A DNA stretch of 64,000 nucleotides, taken from NCBI GenBank assembly GCA_944388245.1, contig CALXIA010000002.1:1-64000 (forward strand), read 5' to 3'. Source of the DNA: an uncultured Gemmiger sp. (GTDB lineage Bacteria; Bacillota; Clostridia; Oscillospirales; Ruminococcaceae). Below, one piece after another: positions 54,159 through 63,660 of the stretch (the stretch's first letter is position 1; every line of letters begins with the position of its first letter). The notes below the pieces were generated by a model. That model saw nothing but the letters and a program-made list of their open reading frames with translations. It had not been told where the DNA came from and did not search any database. The translations under genes and the position numbers were made by a program.

Positions 54159-55972
54159 ATGATGGAAACTGTATTTAGCGGTAAGGTCTGGAAATTCGGC
54201 AACGACATCGAAACCGATACCATTATCCCGGGCAAGCGGGGCACCATCCCCACCATCGGGAGATGAAAAAGTACGCCTTTGAACTGCTGAAACCGGAGTT
54301 TGCCTCCACGGTGCAGCCGGGCGACATCCTGGTGGCGGGCACCAACTTCGGCTGCGGCTCCTCCCGGGAACAGGCGGCCACCGTGCTCTCGGGCAACGGG
54401 GTGCGCTGCATCATCGCCAAGAGTTTTGCCCGCATCTTCTTCCGCAACGCCTTCAACTCCGGCATCCTGCTGATCACCTGCGACGGCATTCGGGATGTGT
54501 GCGAGGGCGGGGACATGGTCACGGTGAACCTGGACACCCATCAGGTCCAGGCAAACGGGCACAGCTTTTCCTTCGGGGCCATCCCGGAGAACCTGCTGCA
54601 GATCGTGGAGAACGGCGGCCTGATCGAGGACACCAAAAAGCGGGTGGCGGCCGGGCTGCATCCCAGCCCCTGCCAGAAGCTGGACGAGACCGCCCGGCGC
54701 AAAAAGGGCTTCACCATGGCGGAAAAGCTGCTGCGCAACAACGCCGGCGTGGACGCGATCAAGCCCGGCGACATCGTGATCACCCATCCGGATATGTTCA
54801 TGATCCACGACATCTATACCCCCTATCTGCTGGACACCCTGCAGAAGATGGGGGTGGAAAAGATCGCGGATCCGGATAAGGTCACCATCATCTTTGATCA
54901 CTGCATGCCCACCGCTGTGGCCAAGAACGATTCCGCCCACTACGACGCCGGCCTGGCGCTGAGCGACAAGTACGGCATCACCAAGCTGCATGTGGGCGAG
55001 GGCATTTGCCACAGCATCATGCACGAGATGCGGTGCGCCAAACCCGGCGAGGTGGCCACCGCCACCGACAGCCACACCATCACCTACGGCGGCGCGGGCA
55101 ACTTCTGCAGCGGCATCGGCACCGCCGAGATGGCGGCGGCCCTGGCCACCGGGGAACTGTGGTTCAAGGTGCCGGAGGCGATCAAGATCGTGCTGAACGG
55201 CCATCTGCCCGACGGGGTGCTCAGCAAGGACGTGATCCTGAAGATCCTGGGCGACATCAAGGCCGACGGCGGCCAGTACAAGAGCCTGGAATTCACCGGC
55301 CCCGCCGCCCATGAGATGAGCATGCTGGCCCGGTTCACCGTATCCAACATGGCGCTGGAGGCGGGCGCGAAATGCGGCCTGTTCGAGGCGGATGAAAAGA
55401 CCGCCGCCTACTACGATATGCCGCTGAGCGAGATCGACTGGGTCTGCGTGGACGAGGATGCCCACTATGAAAAGGTTCTGACCTATAATGTGAATGAACT
55501 GGAGCCGCAGCTGTCCTGCCCGCAGGGAGTGGACAACGTGCATCCTATCAGCGAGGTGGTCGGCACCCCCATCGACGAGGTCTACCTGGGCAGCTGCACC
55601 AACGGCAACCTGGAGGACCTGGCCATTGCCGCCCGCTATATGAAGGGCAAGCATGTGCCGGACGATATGCGGTTCATCGTGGTGCCCGCCACCAACAAGG
55701 TGTACAAGGACGCGATCCGCCTGGGATATATCCGGATCTTCGTGGAGGCCGGCGCGGTCATCAGCCATCCCTGCTGCGGCTTGTGCTGCGGCATGCCCTA
55801 TGGCCTGATGTACGATGACGAGCGCATCCTCTCCACCGCGAACCGGAACTTCATTGGCCGTCAGGGCACCAAAAAGACCCTGAGTTATCTGTGCAGCCCC
55901 GCCGTGGCCGCCGTGACCGCCCTGACCGGGCGGGTGGCCGATCCCCGGGACTTTGCGACCGAGGATGTGTGA
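54159..55972 (+). pseudogene. LeuD-LeuC fused hydro-lyase with a one-base frameshift
   Basis: Small-subunit (swivel) domain first, then the aconitase-type large domain in one frame. ATG 54159 reads GKVWKFGNDIETDTIIPGKR and then stops at 54257-54271 because one G is missing in a G run (GGGAGATGAAA where GGGGAGATG keeps frame). From 54263 the other frame continues KKYAFELLKPEF, FGCGSSREQAAT, then TMAEKLLRNNAGVD. The large part keeps all cluster cysteines (GSCTNGN, CGLCCG). Family role: dehydratase of a 2-hydroxy-dicarboxylate (isopropylmalate, citramalate/mesaconate or dimethylmalate). The frameshift may be a sequencing error. Confidence 0.8.
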
Positions 55973-55984
55973 GGTGTTGTATCT

Positions 55985-56388
55985 ATGCTGAAAAACTTTG
56001 AACAGATGAAGGAGATGCTCCGGGCAAAGCCGGTCAAGCGCCGGGTGGCGGTGGCGACGGCCCAGGACGAGCACACGCTGCAGGCGGTGGTCGCCGCCGC
56101 CCGGGACGGGCTGGTCACGCCGGTCCTGATCGGGCAGGAGGCCAGGATCCGGGAACTGCTTGACGGTATGGAATTCGACGCCCGGCAGGCGGAGATCCTG
56201 AACGAAGAGGACCCCGCGACCTGCGCCCAGATCGCCGCCGACCTGGCCCGGGAAGGCAAGGCGGACTGCATCATGAAGGGCAAGCTGGAGACCGGCACCC
56301 TGATGAAGGTGCTGGTCAACCGGGAGCGGGGCATCCGCAAGAACGACGTGATGAGCCTGGTGGCCTTCTTTGAAAGCCCCTATTACCA
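55985..56388 (+). pseudogene. ptb: 3'-truncated phosphate butyryltransferase
   Basis: First about 132 residues of the usual roughly 300. VAVATAQDEHTLQAVVAAA, IADLAREGKADCIMKGKLET, RKNDVMSLVAFFESPYYH match Ptb. At about 56376-56390 the Ptb reading stops matching and an unrelated C-terminal sequence continues in another frame. The active-site half is lost, so no butyryl-phosphate is expected from this gene. Confidence 0.8.
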
Positions 56389-56789
56389 CCAACGACGGCA
56401 CCCGCATCCTGGTCTGGGCCGGGATGACCTCGCCGGACCAGAAACACCGGCTGGCAGGGCTGTGCCCGGATATCGCGCTGATGCATGTAAGCCCCAAACA
56501 GGACTTTGAGGAGTTCGCCGCCCTGAACGCGGCGATCGGCTCCAAGGTAGTGATCCCGCACCACTACGATTTTACCGAAAGTTTTTTCAAGGCGGTACCT
56601 GCCGCGCTGCAGGATATGAGCGAAGAGAACCGCCGGCTGTTCGTGCGGAATGGCGAGTTTGATTTTGCCGCCTATATGCGGGCACTGGAAGAAGCCTGCC
56701 GCCGCAAAGCCCCCGGCATGGCGCTGCTGACGCCGGAACACCACAAATGGTACTGGTTCGGCTTCTGCGCCTCCGGCCCTCTGGAATGA
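56376..56789 (+). pseudogene. C-terminal fragment of a probable metallo-beta-lactamase-fold hydrolase
   Basis: 137 residues joined to the Ptb fragment. TTNDGTRILVWAGMTSPDQK, IALMHVSPKQDF, GSKVVIPHHYDFTESFF resemble the C-terminal part of UlaG/MBL-type hydrolases (PHHYD). The N-terminal metal site is absent. The shared string CCCCTATTACCACC at the junction is compatible with microhomology or a misassembly. Confidence 0.45.
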
Positions 56790-56819
56790 GCGGCCGGCCA
56801 CAAACGAAAGGAGTTTTTC

Positions 56820-57920
56820 ATGAAGATATTTGCCATCAATCCCGGTTCCACCTCCACCAAGATCGCCCTGTTTGAGGACGACAAGATGGTGTTCAGCCGC
56901 AATGTGTCCCACGACGCGGAGGAGCTGAAAAAGTTCAAGGAGATCCGGGATCAGTTCCCCTACCGGAAAGAGACCATTCTGAAAGAACTGGCCGAAGCCG
57001 GCCAGACCCTGGAGGGCACCGACGCCTTTGTTGGCCGGGGCGGCGGGCTGGTGAACATTGTCGGCGGTACATACACGGTAAACGACAAGCTGCTGGAGCA
57101 CGCCCGCATCGGATTCACCGTCAAACATCCCGCCACACTGGGCGCGCAGCTGGCCTGCGATTTTGCCCAGACATACGGCGGTCAGGCGTTTGTGGTAAAT
57201 CCCCCGGACGTGGATGAGTTCTGCGACGAGGCCCGGGTCACCGGCCTGAAAGGGGTGTACCGGGAGAGCAAGATCCACGCGCTGAACCAGAAGGAGATCG
57301 GTATCCGCTATGCGGCCGCCCACGGGAAAAAGTATGCCGACATGAACCTGATCATCTGCCACATCGGCGGCGGCATCTCGGTCACCGCCCATCAGAAGGG
57401 CAAGATGGTGGATTCCAACGACATTGCCCAGGGCGACGGCCCGATGGCCCCCACCCGCTGCGGCGCCCTGCCGGTCAAGGATGTGGTAAAAATGTGCTTC
57501 TCCGGCCAGTTTACCGAGCGGGAGATGTACGACAAGATCACCAAGACCGGCGGCCTGGTGGACCATCTGGGCACCAGCGACGCGCGGCAGGTCAGCCGCA
57601 TGATCGAGCAGGGCAGCGCCTACGCCAAGCTGATCTACGACGCCATGATCTACCAGATCGCCAAGACGGCGGGCAGCATGGCCGCGGTGCTCTGTAGCCA
57701 GGTGGACGGCATTGTGCTCGCCGGCGGGATTGCCCACGACGAGTACCTGGTGCAGCAGCTGACCCGCCGGCTGCAGTTTATCGCTCCCATCACCGTGATG
57801 GCCGGCGAGTTTGAGATGGAGGCGCTGGCCGCCGGCGCCCGCCGGGTGCTGCTGGGAGAAGAGCCCGCGCTGGAGTATACCGGTAAGCCGGTCTGGAGCG
57901 GGTTTGACACCAGCCTGTGA
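56820..57920 (+). CDS. buk: Butyrate kinase
   Basis: 366 residues, complete ASKHA-fold kinase: FAINPGSTSTKIALFED, GRGGGLVNIVGGTYTVN, HPATLGAQLA, NLIICHIGGGISVTAHQKG, DGIVLAGGIAHDEYL. It converts butyryl-phosphate and ADP to butyrate and ATP. Its usual partner ptb, immediately upstream, is truncated. Ribosome site GAAAGGAG. Confidence 0.96.
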   Translation: MKIFAINPGSTSTKIALFEDDKMVFSRNVSHDAEELKKFKEIRDQFPYRKETILKELAEAGQTLEGTDAFVGRGGGLVNIVGGTYTVNDKLLEHARIGFTVKHPATLGAQLACDFAQTYGGQAFVVNPPDVDEFCDEARVTGLKGVYRESKIHALNQKEIGIRYAAAHGKKYADMNLIICHIGGGISVTAHQKGKMVDSNDIAQGDGPMAPTRCGALPVKDVVKMCFSGQFTEREMYDKITKTGGLVDHLGTSDARQVSRMIEQGSAYAKLIYDAMIYQIAKTAGSMAAVLCSQVDGIVLAGGIAHDEYLVQQLTRRLQFIAPITVMAGEFEMEALAAGARRVLLGEEPALEYTGKPVWSGFDTSL

Positions 57921-57931
57921 GGAGGACGCCT

Positions 57932-58600
57932 ATGCGAACCAAGGCTCTTTTGGCCCGGATCGGGCTGTATGCGCTGGGGTTATTGCTGATGGCGTTCGGT
58001 GTGGTGCTGTTGGTCAATTCCGGCCTGGGCGTTTCCCCGATCAACTCTCTGCCGTATGTGCTGCCGCTGATTCTGGGGGTGGACCTGGGCAGCTGTGTGA
58101 CCGGGGTATTCTGCGTCTATATTCTGGTGCAGATCGCCATTTTAAGGCGGAAATTCCGCCTGCTCGACCTGACCCAGCTGGTGTTTTCCACCCTGTTCGG
58201 GTATTTTGTCAATCTGGCCAAGTGGCTGGTGCGGGACTGGGTGCTGCCGGGCTATCCGGGGCAGCTGCTTTTGCTGGCCGTCAGCATTTTGTTCGTGGCG
58301 GCGGGTGTGGGCCTGTACATGGATACCCGTCTGGTGAATATGCCGATGGAGGGCATGACCCACGCGATCAGTTCGCAGCTGGTCCACCGGCCGTTCCACC
58401 AGGTCAAGATCGTGGTGGACTGCGGCAGCGTGGCGCTGGCCGCGGTGCTGTCCCTGCTGTTTTTGCACCGGATCGACGGCCTGCGGGAGGGCACGGTGCT
58501 CTGCGCGGTGCTGGTGGCGCCGCTGATGCCCTGGATCCAGAAGCTGCTTCGCACGGTGTTCGGGCGCTGGCTGCCCGCCGCCCGCGTAGCCGAGCAATGA
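57932..58600 (+). CDS. YczE/YitT-like membrane protein
   Basis: 222 residues with about five or six hydrophobic helices: LARIGLYALGLLLMAFGVVL, SGLGVSPINSLPYVLPLIL, FSTLFGYFVNLAKW, and VGLYMDTRLVNMPMEGMTHA. This is the YczE/DUF6198 group related to YitT. Function is unknown. Start ATG 57932 follows GAGGAGG, 11 bases after buk, so likely co-transcribed. Confidence 0.8.
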   Translation: MRTKALLARIGLYALGLLLMAFGVVLLVNSGLGVSPINSLPYVLPLILGVDLGSCVTGVFCVYILVQIAILRRKFRLLDLTQLVFSTLFGYFVNLAKWLVRDWVLPGYPGQLLLLAVSILFVAAGVGLYMDTRLVNMPMEGMTHAISSQLVHRPFHQVKIVVDCGSVALAAVLSLLFLHRIDGLREGTVLCAVLVAPLMPWIQKLLRTVFGRWLPAARVAEQ

Positions 58601-58629
58601 GGCCGATTCGCCGCCGCGCCGCTTCTTGA

Positions 58630-58658
58630 TTGAAAAATACCCGGGTTTCTGCTACAAT
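58630..58658 (+). promoter_or_regulatory. SigA-type promoter for the SGNH hydrolase
   Basis: TTGAAA (58630-58635), 17 bases, TACAAT (58653-58658). Confidence 0.75.
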
Positions 58659-58734
58659 TTGGGCAATCGGCCCGCATCCCGCCAAAAAAACAACGCGACG
58701 CGGGCAGCCATGTGACAGGAAACGGGGGAGAAAA

Positions 58735-59382
58735 ATGAACAAAGCACAAACCAAAATCGTGGTCATGGGGGATTCCATCTCCGATTGCGGCCGCGCAAAA
58801 CCGGTGGGCGAAGGACTTTTCGGCGCGCTGGGGCGGGGCTATGTCAGTTTGTTTGACGCCATGGCCCAGGTAGATCATCCGGAATGGGGATTACGGGTGG
58901 TGAATATGGGGATCGACGGCAACACTTCCCGGGATCTGCTGGCCCGTTGGGAGACCGACGTCAACGCCCAGGCCCCCGATCTGGTGGCGGTGCTGATCGG
59001 GATCAACGACGTCTGGCGCCAGTTCGACAGCCCGTTCCAGCCCGAGACCCATGTGCTGCCGGATGAGTATGCCGCCAATCTGCGGCAGATCGCCCGGCAG
59101 CAGGCGCAGCATTCCTATCGTCTGGTGTTTCTGTCCCCGTTTTTCCTGGAATCCAACCCGCAGGAGCCCATGCGCGCCCGCATGGACGAGTACGGCGCTC
59201 TTATGCGGGAGGTAGCCACGGAAAACGGCATCCCGTTTGTGGATCTGCAGCAGGCGTTTGCCGGTCTGCTGCAAAACTTCTATCCGGGTTATTTGACCTG
59301 GGACCGGGTCCATCCCAGTGAGCCGGGCCAGCTGGTGATCGCCCGGAAGCTGATGGGGGCGGTGGAATCGCTGCGGGGGTGA
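58735..59382 (+). CDS. SGNH/GDSL-family hydrolase
   Basis: 215 residues, no signal peptide. Block I VVMGDSISDCGR (nucleophile Ser in GDS), block III GIND, and block V WDRVHPSEPG with the Asp-His pair are all present, plus MGIDGNTSRDLLARW (block II Gly). Likely an esterase acting on an acylated small molecule or carbohydrate. Start ATG 58735 follows GGGGGAG; the frame from 58630 crosses the promoter. Confidence 0.92.
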   Translation: MNKAQTKIVVMGDSISDCGRAKPVGEGLFGALGRGYVSLFDAMAQVDHPEWGLRVVNMGIDGNTSRDLLARWETDVNAQAPDLVAVLIGINDVWRQFDSPFQPETHVLPDEYAANLRQIARQQAQHSYRLVFLSPFFLESNPQEPMRARMDEYGALMREVATENGIPFVDLQQAFAGLLQNFYPGYLTWDRVHPSEPGQLVIARKLMGAVESLRG

Positions 59383-59389
59383 CCGGACC

Positions 59390-59417
59390 TTGCTTTTGCG
59401 GGCTGCCGCGCTATAAT
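59390..59417 (+). promoter_or_regulatory. SigA-type promoter for the nitroreductase
   Basis: TTGCTT (59390-59395), 16 bases, consensus TATAAT (59412-59417). Confidence 0.75.
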
Positions 59418-59446
59418 GGAAGAAAAACACATAAGGGGGAGATCCT

Positions 59447-59968
59447 ATGAACGAAGTTCTCAATGCCATCCTGACCCGGCGCAGCGTGCGCAGCTACAAG
59501 CCGGATCCCATCCCGCAGGAGGCGCTGGATCGTATCCTCCAGGCAGGGCAGTACGCGGCCACCGGCATGAACCGGCAGAGCCCCATCATCCTGGCGGTCA
59601 CCGACAAGGCTACCCGGGACGAACTCTCCCGGATGAACGCCGCTATTATGGGAACCGACAAAGACCCCTTCTACGGCGCGCCGGTGGTGCTGGTGGTGTT
59701 GGCGGACCGGTCCGTGCCCACCCATGTATACGACGGCAGCCTGGTCATGGGCAATCTGATGCTGGCCGCCCACGCCGAGGGGCTGGGCAGCTGCTGGATC
59801 CACCGGGCCAAAGAGGAGTTCGAGAGCGAAGAGGGCAAGGCGCTGCTGCGCAAGCTGGGCATCACCGGGGACTATGAGGGCATCGGCCATTGTATCCTGG
59901 GCTATGCGGCCGACGAGCCAAAGGCCGCCGCGCCCCGCAAGGCCGACTATGTGTACCCGATCCGCTGA
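59447..59968 (+). CDS. Nitroreductase-family flavoprotein
   Basis: 173 residues, FMN-binding dimeric fold. LNAILTRRSVRSYKPDPIPQ, QYAATGMNRQSPIIL, NLMLAAHAEGLGSCWIH are typical of small nitroreductases. Reduces nitro compounds or quinones with NAD(P)H; physiological substrate unknown. Ribosome site AAGGGGGAG. Confidence 0.92.
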   Translation: MNEVLNAILTRRSVRSYKPDPIPQEALDRILQAGQYAATGMNRQSPIILAVTDKATRDELSRMNAAIMGTDKDPFYGAPVVLVVLADRSVPTHVYDGSLVMGNLMLAAHAEGLGSCWIHRAKEEFESEEGKALLRKLGITGDYEGIGHCILGYAADEPKAAAPRKADYVYPIR

Positions 59969-59989
59969 ACCCGCTCTTGCCGGAAAACA

Positions 59990-61198
59990 TTGGCATGGCC
60001 GGCGGGGTTGACCGCCCGGCGATACTGTGCCATTCTGGAATCAGAAATTTATAAACAAGCCGCGAATCGGGTCATCGGATCCGATTCCACCCTGCGTGCC
60101 CGGGGGCAGGATCGGGAAGCGGCCGGCGTGTTCAGCCTGGCGCTCGGGTGCGCGCTGGCGGCAGGGACGGCCTGCGCGCTGGTCGGGCTGCTGTTCTCCC
60201 GGCAGCTCTTGGTCTGGCTGGGGGCGAATGAGGACACCTTTGTTTTCTGCAATACCTATCTGCGCACCATCCTTTGTCTGGCGCCCGCCTTTATCCTGAA
60301 CCACCTGCTCATGGCCTTTGTACGCAACGACGGCAACCCCGGCCTCGCCATGCGGGCCATGACCCTGGGCAGCCTGACCAATATCGTGCTGGACTATCTG
60401 TTTTTGTACCCGCTGGAGATGGGGATCTTCGGCGCGGCCATTGCCACCGGCATTGCGGCGCTGCTCAGCATCGGGCTGTGCTCGCTGCATATCCTGTCCG
60501 ACCGCTGCCATCTGCGTCTTGTCCGGCAAAGGCCGTCGGCCGGTGGCCTGGCTCGGGTAGCGGCGGGCGGCTGGTCCGCCTTCATTACGGAACTCTCCTC
60601 CGGTGTGGTGCTGGTGGTGTTCAACCGGCTGATCCTGGACGCGGCCGGCACGGTGGGGGTGGCGGCCTACGGGGTGGTAGCCAACCTGGCCCTGATGGTC
60701 CTGGCGGTCATGAACGGCATTGCCCACGGCGTGCAGCCGCTCATCAGCCGTGCTCATGGCGGGGGAGACAATCGGACCGCCGCCTGCCTGTACGCGAAAG
60801 GGACGCGCCTTACCCTGGCGATCGGCGCGGGCGTGTTTGCGGGCGCTTTTTGGTTTGCGCCCGCGCTGACGGGCTGGTTCAACGCCGCGGGCGATCCGCA
60901 GCTGCAGTCCCTGGCGGAAAACGGTCTGCGCTTATATTTCACGGGCTTTTTCTTTGTGGGTTGTAACTATCTCACGGCAGCGTATTGCAGCGCGGTGGAA
61001 CAGCCCCGCCGGGCTTTTCTGGTGGCTTTGTTCCGGGGCTGCGTGGGCATCACGGCAGCGGCCTGCCTGCTGGCGGCGCTGTTCGGCATGACCGGGATCT
61101 GGCTTGCCTTTCCGGTGGTGGAACTCATTACCCTGTTGTTGCGCCGCCTGCCCCGCAAAAAAACACTTGCGGTGAAAGGTGAATCTATGGTAGTCTGA
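59990..61198 (+). pseudogene. MATE-family efflux protein missing its N-terminus
   Basis: The frame starts at TTG 59990 without a good ribosome site. MATE-like sequence begins around residue 30 (SDSTLRARGQDREAAGVFSLAL) and continues to the end, with SLTNIVLDYLFLYPLEMGIFGAAIATGIA and FITELSSGVVLVVFNRLIL. Roughly the first 60-85 residues (the first two helices) of a 440-450-residue transporter are missing, and the preceding 35 residues look non-native. No promoter is visible. Confidence 0.7.
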
Positions 61199-61252
61199 AT
61201 GTGAAATAAATCGTGAAATTTGCAGATGAAAAATGGAAAGAGAGGGATTTTT

Positions 61253-62401
61253 TTGGCACAGGAAAAAACGCTGTCCTGCCGTTTGAGCGCGGTGTATGTG
61301 CTGTACTATGCGGGATATATGGCCTGCTTTTCCTTTCTTTCGGTCTATCTGAGCGGGCGGGGCTTCACCGCCGGGCAGATCGCGGCGGTCAACACTGGCA
61401 CCGCGCTGGTAAACTTCGCCAGCCAGTTCTGGATGGGGCCGCTGGCCGCCCGCCGTTCGCCCCGTTGGGTGCTGCGGCTGTGTATGGCGGCCGCGCTGCC
61501 CTTTGGGCTGCTGCTGGGGTTGGCTCCGGCGCGGCTGGAAACGGTGCTGGCGGCTGTGCTGCCCCTGACCCTGTTTGATTTCACCTCGCTGGGCCAGCTG
61601 GACGCGCTGACCTTGCGGTTGAATCGCCTGGATTCCCGTATCCAGTACAGCCGGATGCGGGCGCTGGGTGGCCTGAGCGGCGCGGTGTTGTCCGCCGGGC
61701 TGGGGGAGATTCTGGCGCGGGCGGGTATGGGCGCCATGTTCGGGTTTCACACCGGGGCGCTGGCCCTGGCGCTGCTTTTGGTACGGACGCTGCCGGACGG
61801 GAACGCCGTCTCGCCGCAAAAGACAGAACGACCAGGGGCGGGCCCTCTGTCGCTGCTGCGCCTGCTGCCGGCCGGGATCTTGCTGTTTGCCGGCTGGCGG
61901 GTGGTGCTGGCTTTTCTACCGCTGCTGTTGGTGGAACAAGGGGGCGGCAGCCGGCAGCAGGGGGTGGCCATGGCCCTGATCAGCGTCAGCACCATTCCGG
62001 TGTTAGCAGCCTGGCCCCGGCTGCGCCGCCGGTTCTCCCTGCGGGCCCTGATGGGATTCGGCGCGGCGGCCATGGTCTTGCGGCTGGCCGGCATGGCGCT
62101 GCCGCTGAACGCCTGGGAGCTGGCGGTATTGCAGCTGGCCGAAGGGCTCAGCTACGGGCTGCTGCAGCCCGGTGTGATGGAACTGATCGGCCGCTGTGGC
62201 GGCGCGGGGCAGGCCCGGGCCACGGCCGTCTGGAACGGGGTGCAGATGGCCTTCTGCTCCCTGCTGGCCAATGGGCTGTTGGCGGTCTGGCCGGGCTTGC
62301 TGCGCCAGGCGTTCGTGCCGGCGGCGGCGCTGGCAGCGGTGGGCGGGGTCTGGCTGACGATGACCCTTTCCCGGAACGATACAACAGAGCAGGAGGTGTG
62401 A
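61253..62401 (+). CDS. MFS transporter, MFS_1/LacY-like
   Basis: 382-residue membrane protein with about 12 hydrophobic helices. SAVYVLYYAGYMACFSFLSVYLSGRGFTAGQIAAVN resembles the nucleoside/oligosaccharide proton symporter-like branch of the MFS, with IQYSRMRALGGLSGAVLSA as the mid-loop. I chose TTG 61253 because AGAGAGGG lies 6-7 bases upstream; ATG 61226 lacks a ribosome site. It ends next to the LacI-type gene (1-base gap), so they form an operon. Confidence 0.85.
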   Translation: MAQEKTLSCRLSAVYVLYYAGYMACFSFLSVYLSGRGFTAGQIAAVNTGTALVNFASQFWMGPLAARRSPRWVLRLCMAAALPFGLLLGLAPARLETVLAAVLPLTLFDFTSLGQLDALTLRLNRLDSRIQYSRMRALGGLSGAVLSAGLGEILARAGMGAMFGFHTGALALALLLVRTLPDGNAVSPQKTERPGAGPLSLLRLLPAGILLFAGWRVVLAFLPLLLVEQGGGSRQQGVAMALISVSTIPVLAAWPRLRRRFSLRALMGFGAAAMVLRLAGMALPLNAWELAVLQLAEGLSYGLLQPGVMELIGRCGGAGQARATAVWNGVQMAFCSLLANGLLAVWPGLLRQAFVPAAALAAVGGVWLTMTLSRNDTTEQEV

Positions 62402-62402
62402 T

Positions 62403-63440
62403 ATGGCGCGATACGGTGCGATCAAGATGAGCGAAGTGGCCCGCCGGGCGGGGGTGTCCGGCGCGGCGGTGTCCCGCTACCTGAACGACAGTGGGTATCT
62501 TTCCGAGGAAAAACGGGAGGCCATCCACCAGGCTATCGAGGAACTGGGCTTTATTCCTCCAGCGGACCACGCCAGCCGGTATCCCCGGCACAAGACCTTT
62601 GGAATTTTGCTGCCACCCTTTACCCACAACAGCTACGGCGTGGAGATCAAGGCGGAGTTTACCCGCCAGGCGGAGCGGGCTGGCTACAATGTGCTGGACC
62701 ACTACGCCGATCTGAGCCGCACGCCGCTGTGCCCTGTGCTGGACGAGATGCGCCGCAGCCGGGTGTGCGGGATCTTTGTGCCCATGCTGCCCATGATGAC
62801 CCTTACCGAGGACGAGGTAGCCTACCTGCGGGACAGCGAGGTGCCTGTGGTGCTGATCTCGGAATTTGCCCGTTCTTACCCCCAGATCAACTGCATCCAT
62901 CTGGAAAACGGAGAGGGAGCGGTCATAGCGGTGCGTCGTCTGTTGGCGGCGGGCTGCCGTCACCTGGCCTATCTGGGCCCTCCGCCGGACCGGAACAAAG
63001 CCTCTGCCCAGAAACTGGCCGGTTTCCTGGCCGAGATCGAGCGGGCGGGCCTGCCGGCCGACCAGTGTCTCACAGCTTTTGAACCGCTTCCGCCGGGCAA
63101 CGTCCCTTTTGCCGAGGCGGGGTATCGGGCCGCGCGGGAGGCGTTTGACCGTATGCCGGAGATCGATGGGCTGCTGGGATGGAGCGACGCCTACCTGGCC
63201 GGTGTGCTGTGGCGCCTGGCGGAACTGGACAAGCGGGTGCCCCAGGATGTGAAGGTGATCGCGTTTCATAGCGAGTATTCGCCGTTCCTCTGCCCGCCGG
63301 TCACCTCGGTGGAGGTCCCCAACGCGCAGGAGTGCGCCTCGGCGGTGGAACTGTTGATCCGCCTGCAGGACCCGGCCGAGCGGATGATTCCCCGGCAGGT
63401 GCATCTGTGCCCGGCCTTGACAGAGCGGGCCTCTGTGTAA
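62403..63440 (+). CDS. LacI-family transcriptional regulator
   Basis: 345 residues. N-terminal helix-turn-helix IKMSEVARRAGVSGAAVSRYLNDSGYLSEE (about 7-36) and hinge, then a periplasmic-binding-like sensor domain with FGILLPPFTHNSYG, GIFVPMLPMMT, AVRRLLAAGCRHLAYLGPPPDRNKA. Expressed with the MFS gene, so it probably senses that transporter's substrate, likely a sugar. Ribosome site CAGGAGGTG. Confidence 0.94.
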   Translation: MARYGAIKMSEVARRAGVSGAAVSRYLNDSGYLSEEKREAIHQAIEELGFIPPADHASRYPRHKTFGILLPPFTHNSYGVEIKAEFTRQAERAGYNVLDHYADLSRTPLCPVLDEMRRSRVCGIFVPMLPMMTLTEDEVAYLRDSEVPVVLISEFARSYPQINCIHLENGEGAVIAVRRLLAAGCRHLAYLGPPPDRNKASAQKLAGFLAEIERAGLPADQCLTAFEPLPPGNVPFAEAGYRAAREAFDRMPEIDGLLGWSDAYLAGVLWRLAELDKRVPQDVKVIAFHSEYSPFLCPPVTSVEVPNAQECASAVELLIRLQDPAERMIPRQVHLCPALTERASV

Positions 63441-63441
63441 G

Positions 63442-63488
63442 AAATTGCCGATACTTTCCCACTACATGGAAAGATATCGGCAATTTTT
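63442..63488 (+). terminator. Terminator after the LacI-type gene
   Basis: AAATTGCCGATA pairs with TATCGGCAATTT (63442-63453 with 63475-63486 region), inner TTTCC/GGAAA, followed by TTT. Confidence 0.88.
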
Positions 63489-63491
63489 ATA

Positions 63492-63541
63492 TGAAAATTT
63501 TCACAATCAAACCGTTCGTTTTTCATGAAAATCCTTGGTGG
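63492..63541. promoter_or_regulatory. Two palindromes upstream of the last gene (possible operators)
   Basis: TGAAAATTTTCA (63492-63503) and TTTTCATGAAAA (63530-63541) are both 12-base perfect palindromes, 38 bases apart centre to centre, just upstream of the promoter at 63551. They could be sites for the LacI-type regulator, but the central bases differ from the usual CG. Confidence 0.3.
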
Positions 63542-63550
63542 GATTGCGAA

Positions 63551-63579
63551 TTGTTCCCGTCGTTTCTCCCGCGTATAAT
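63551..63579 (+). promoter_or_regulatory. SigA-type promoter for the alpha/beta hydrolase
   Basis: TTGTTC (63551-63556), 17 bases, consensus TATAAT (63574-63579). Confidence 0.8.
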
Positions 63580-63660
63580 GAAACCAGATCCCCGGATAGG
63601 GGCGCATGTAAGCCGGCCGGCATATTGCGACGATTTTCACAAAGCAGGAGGAGACGCATC

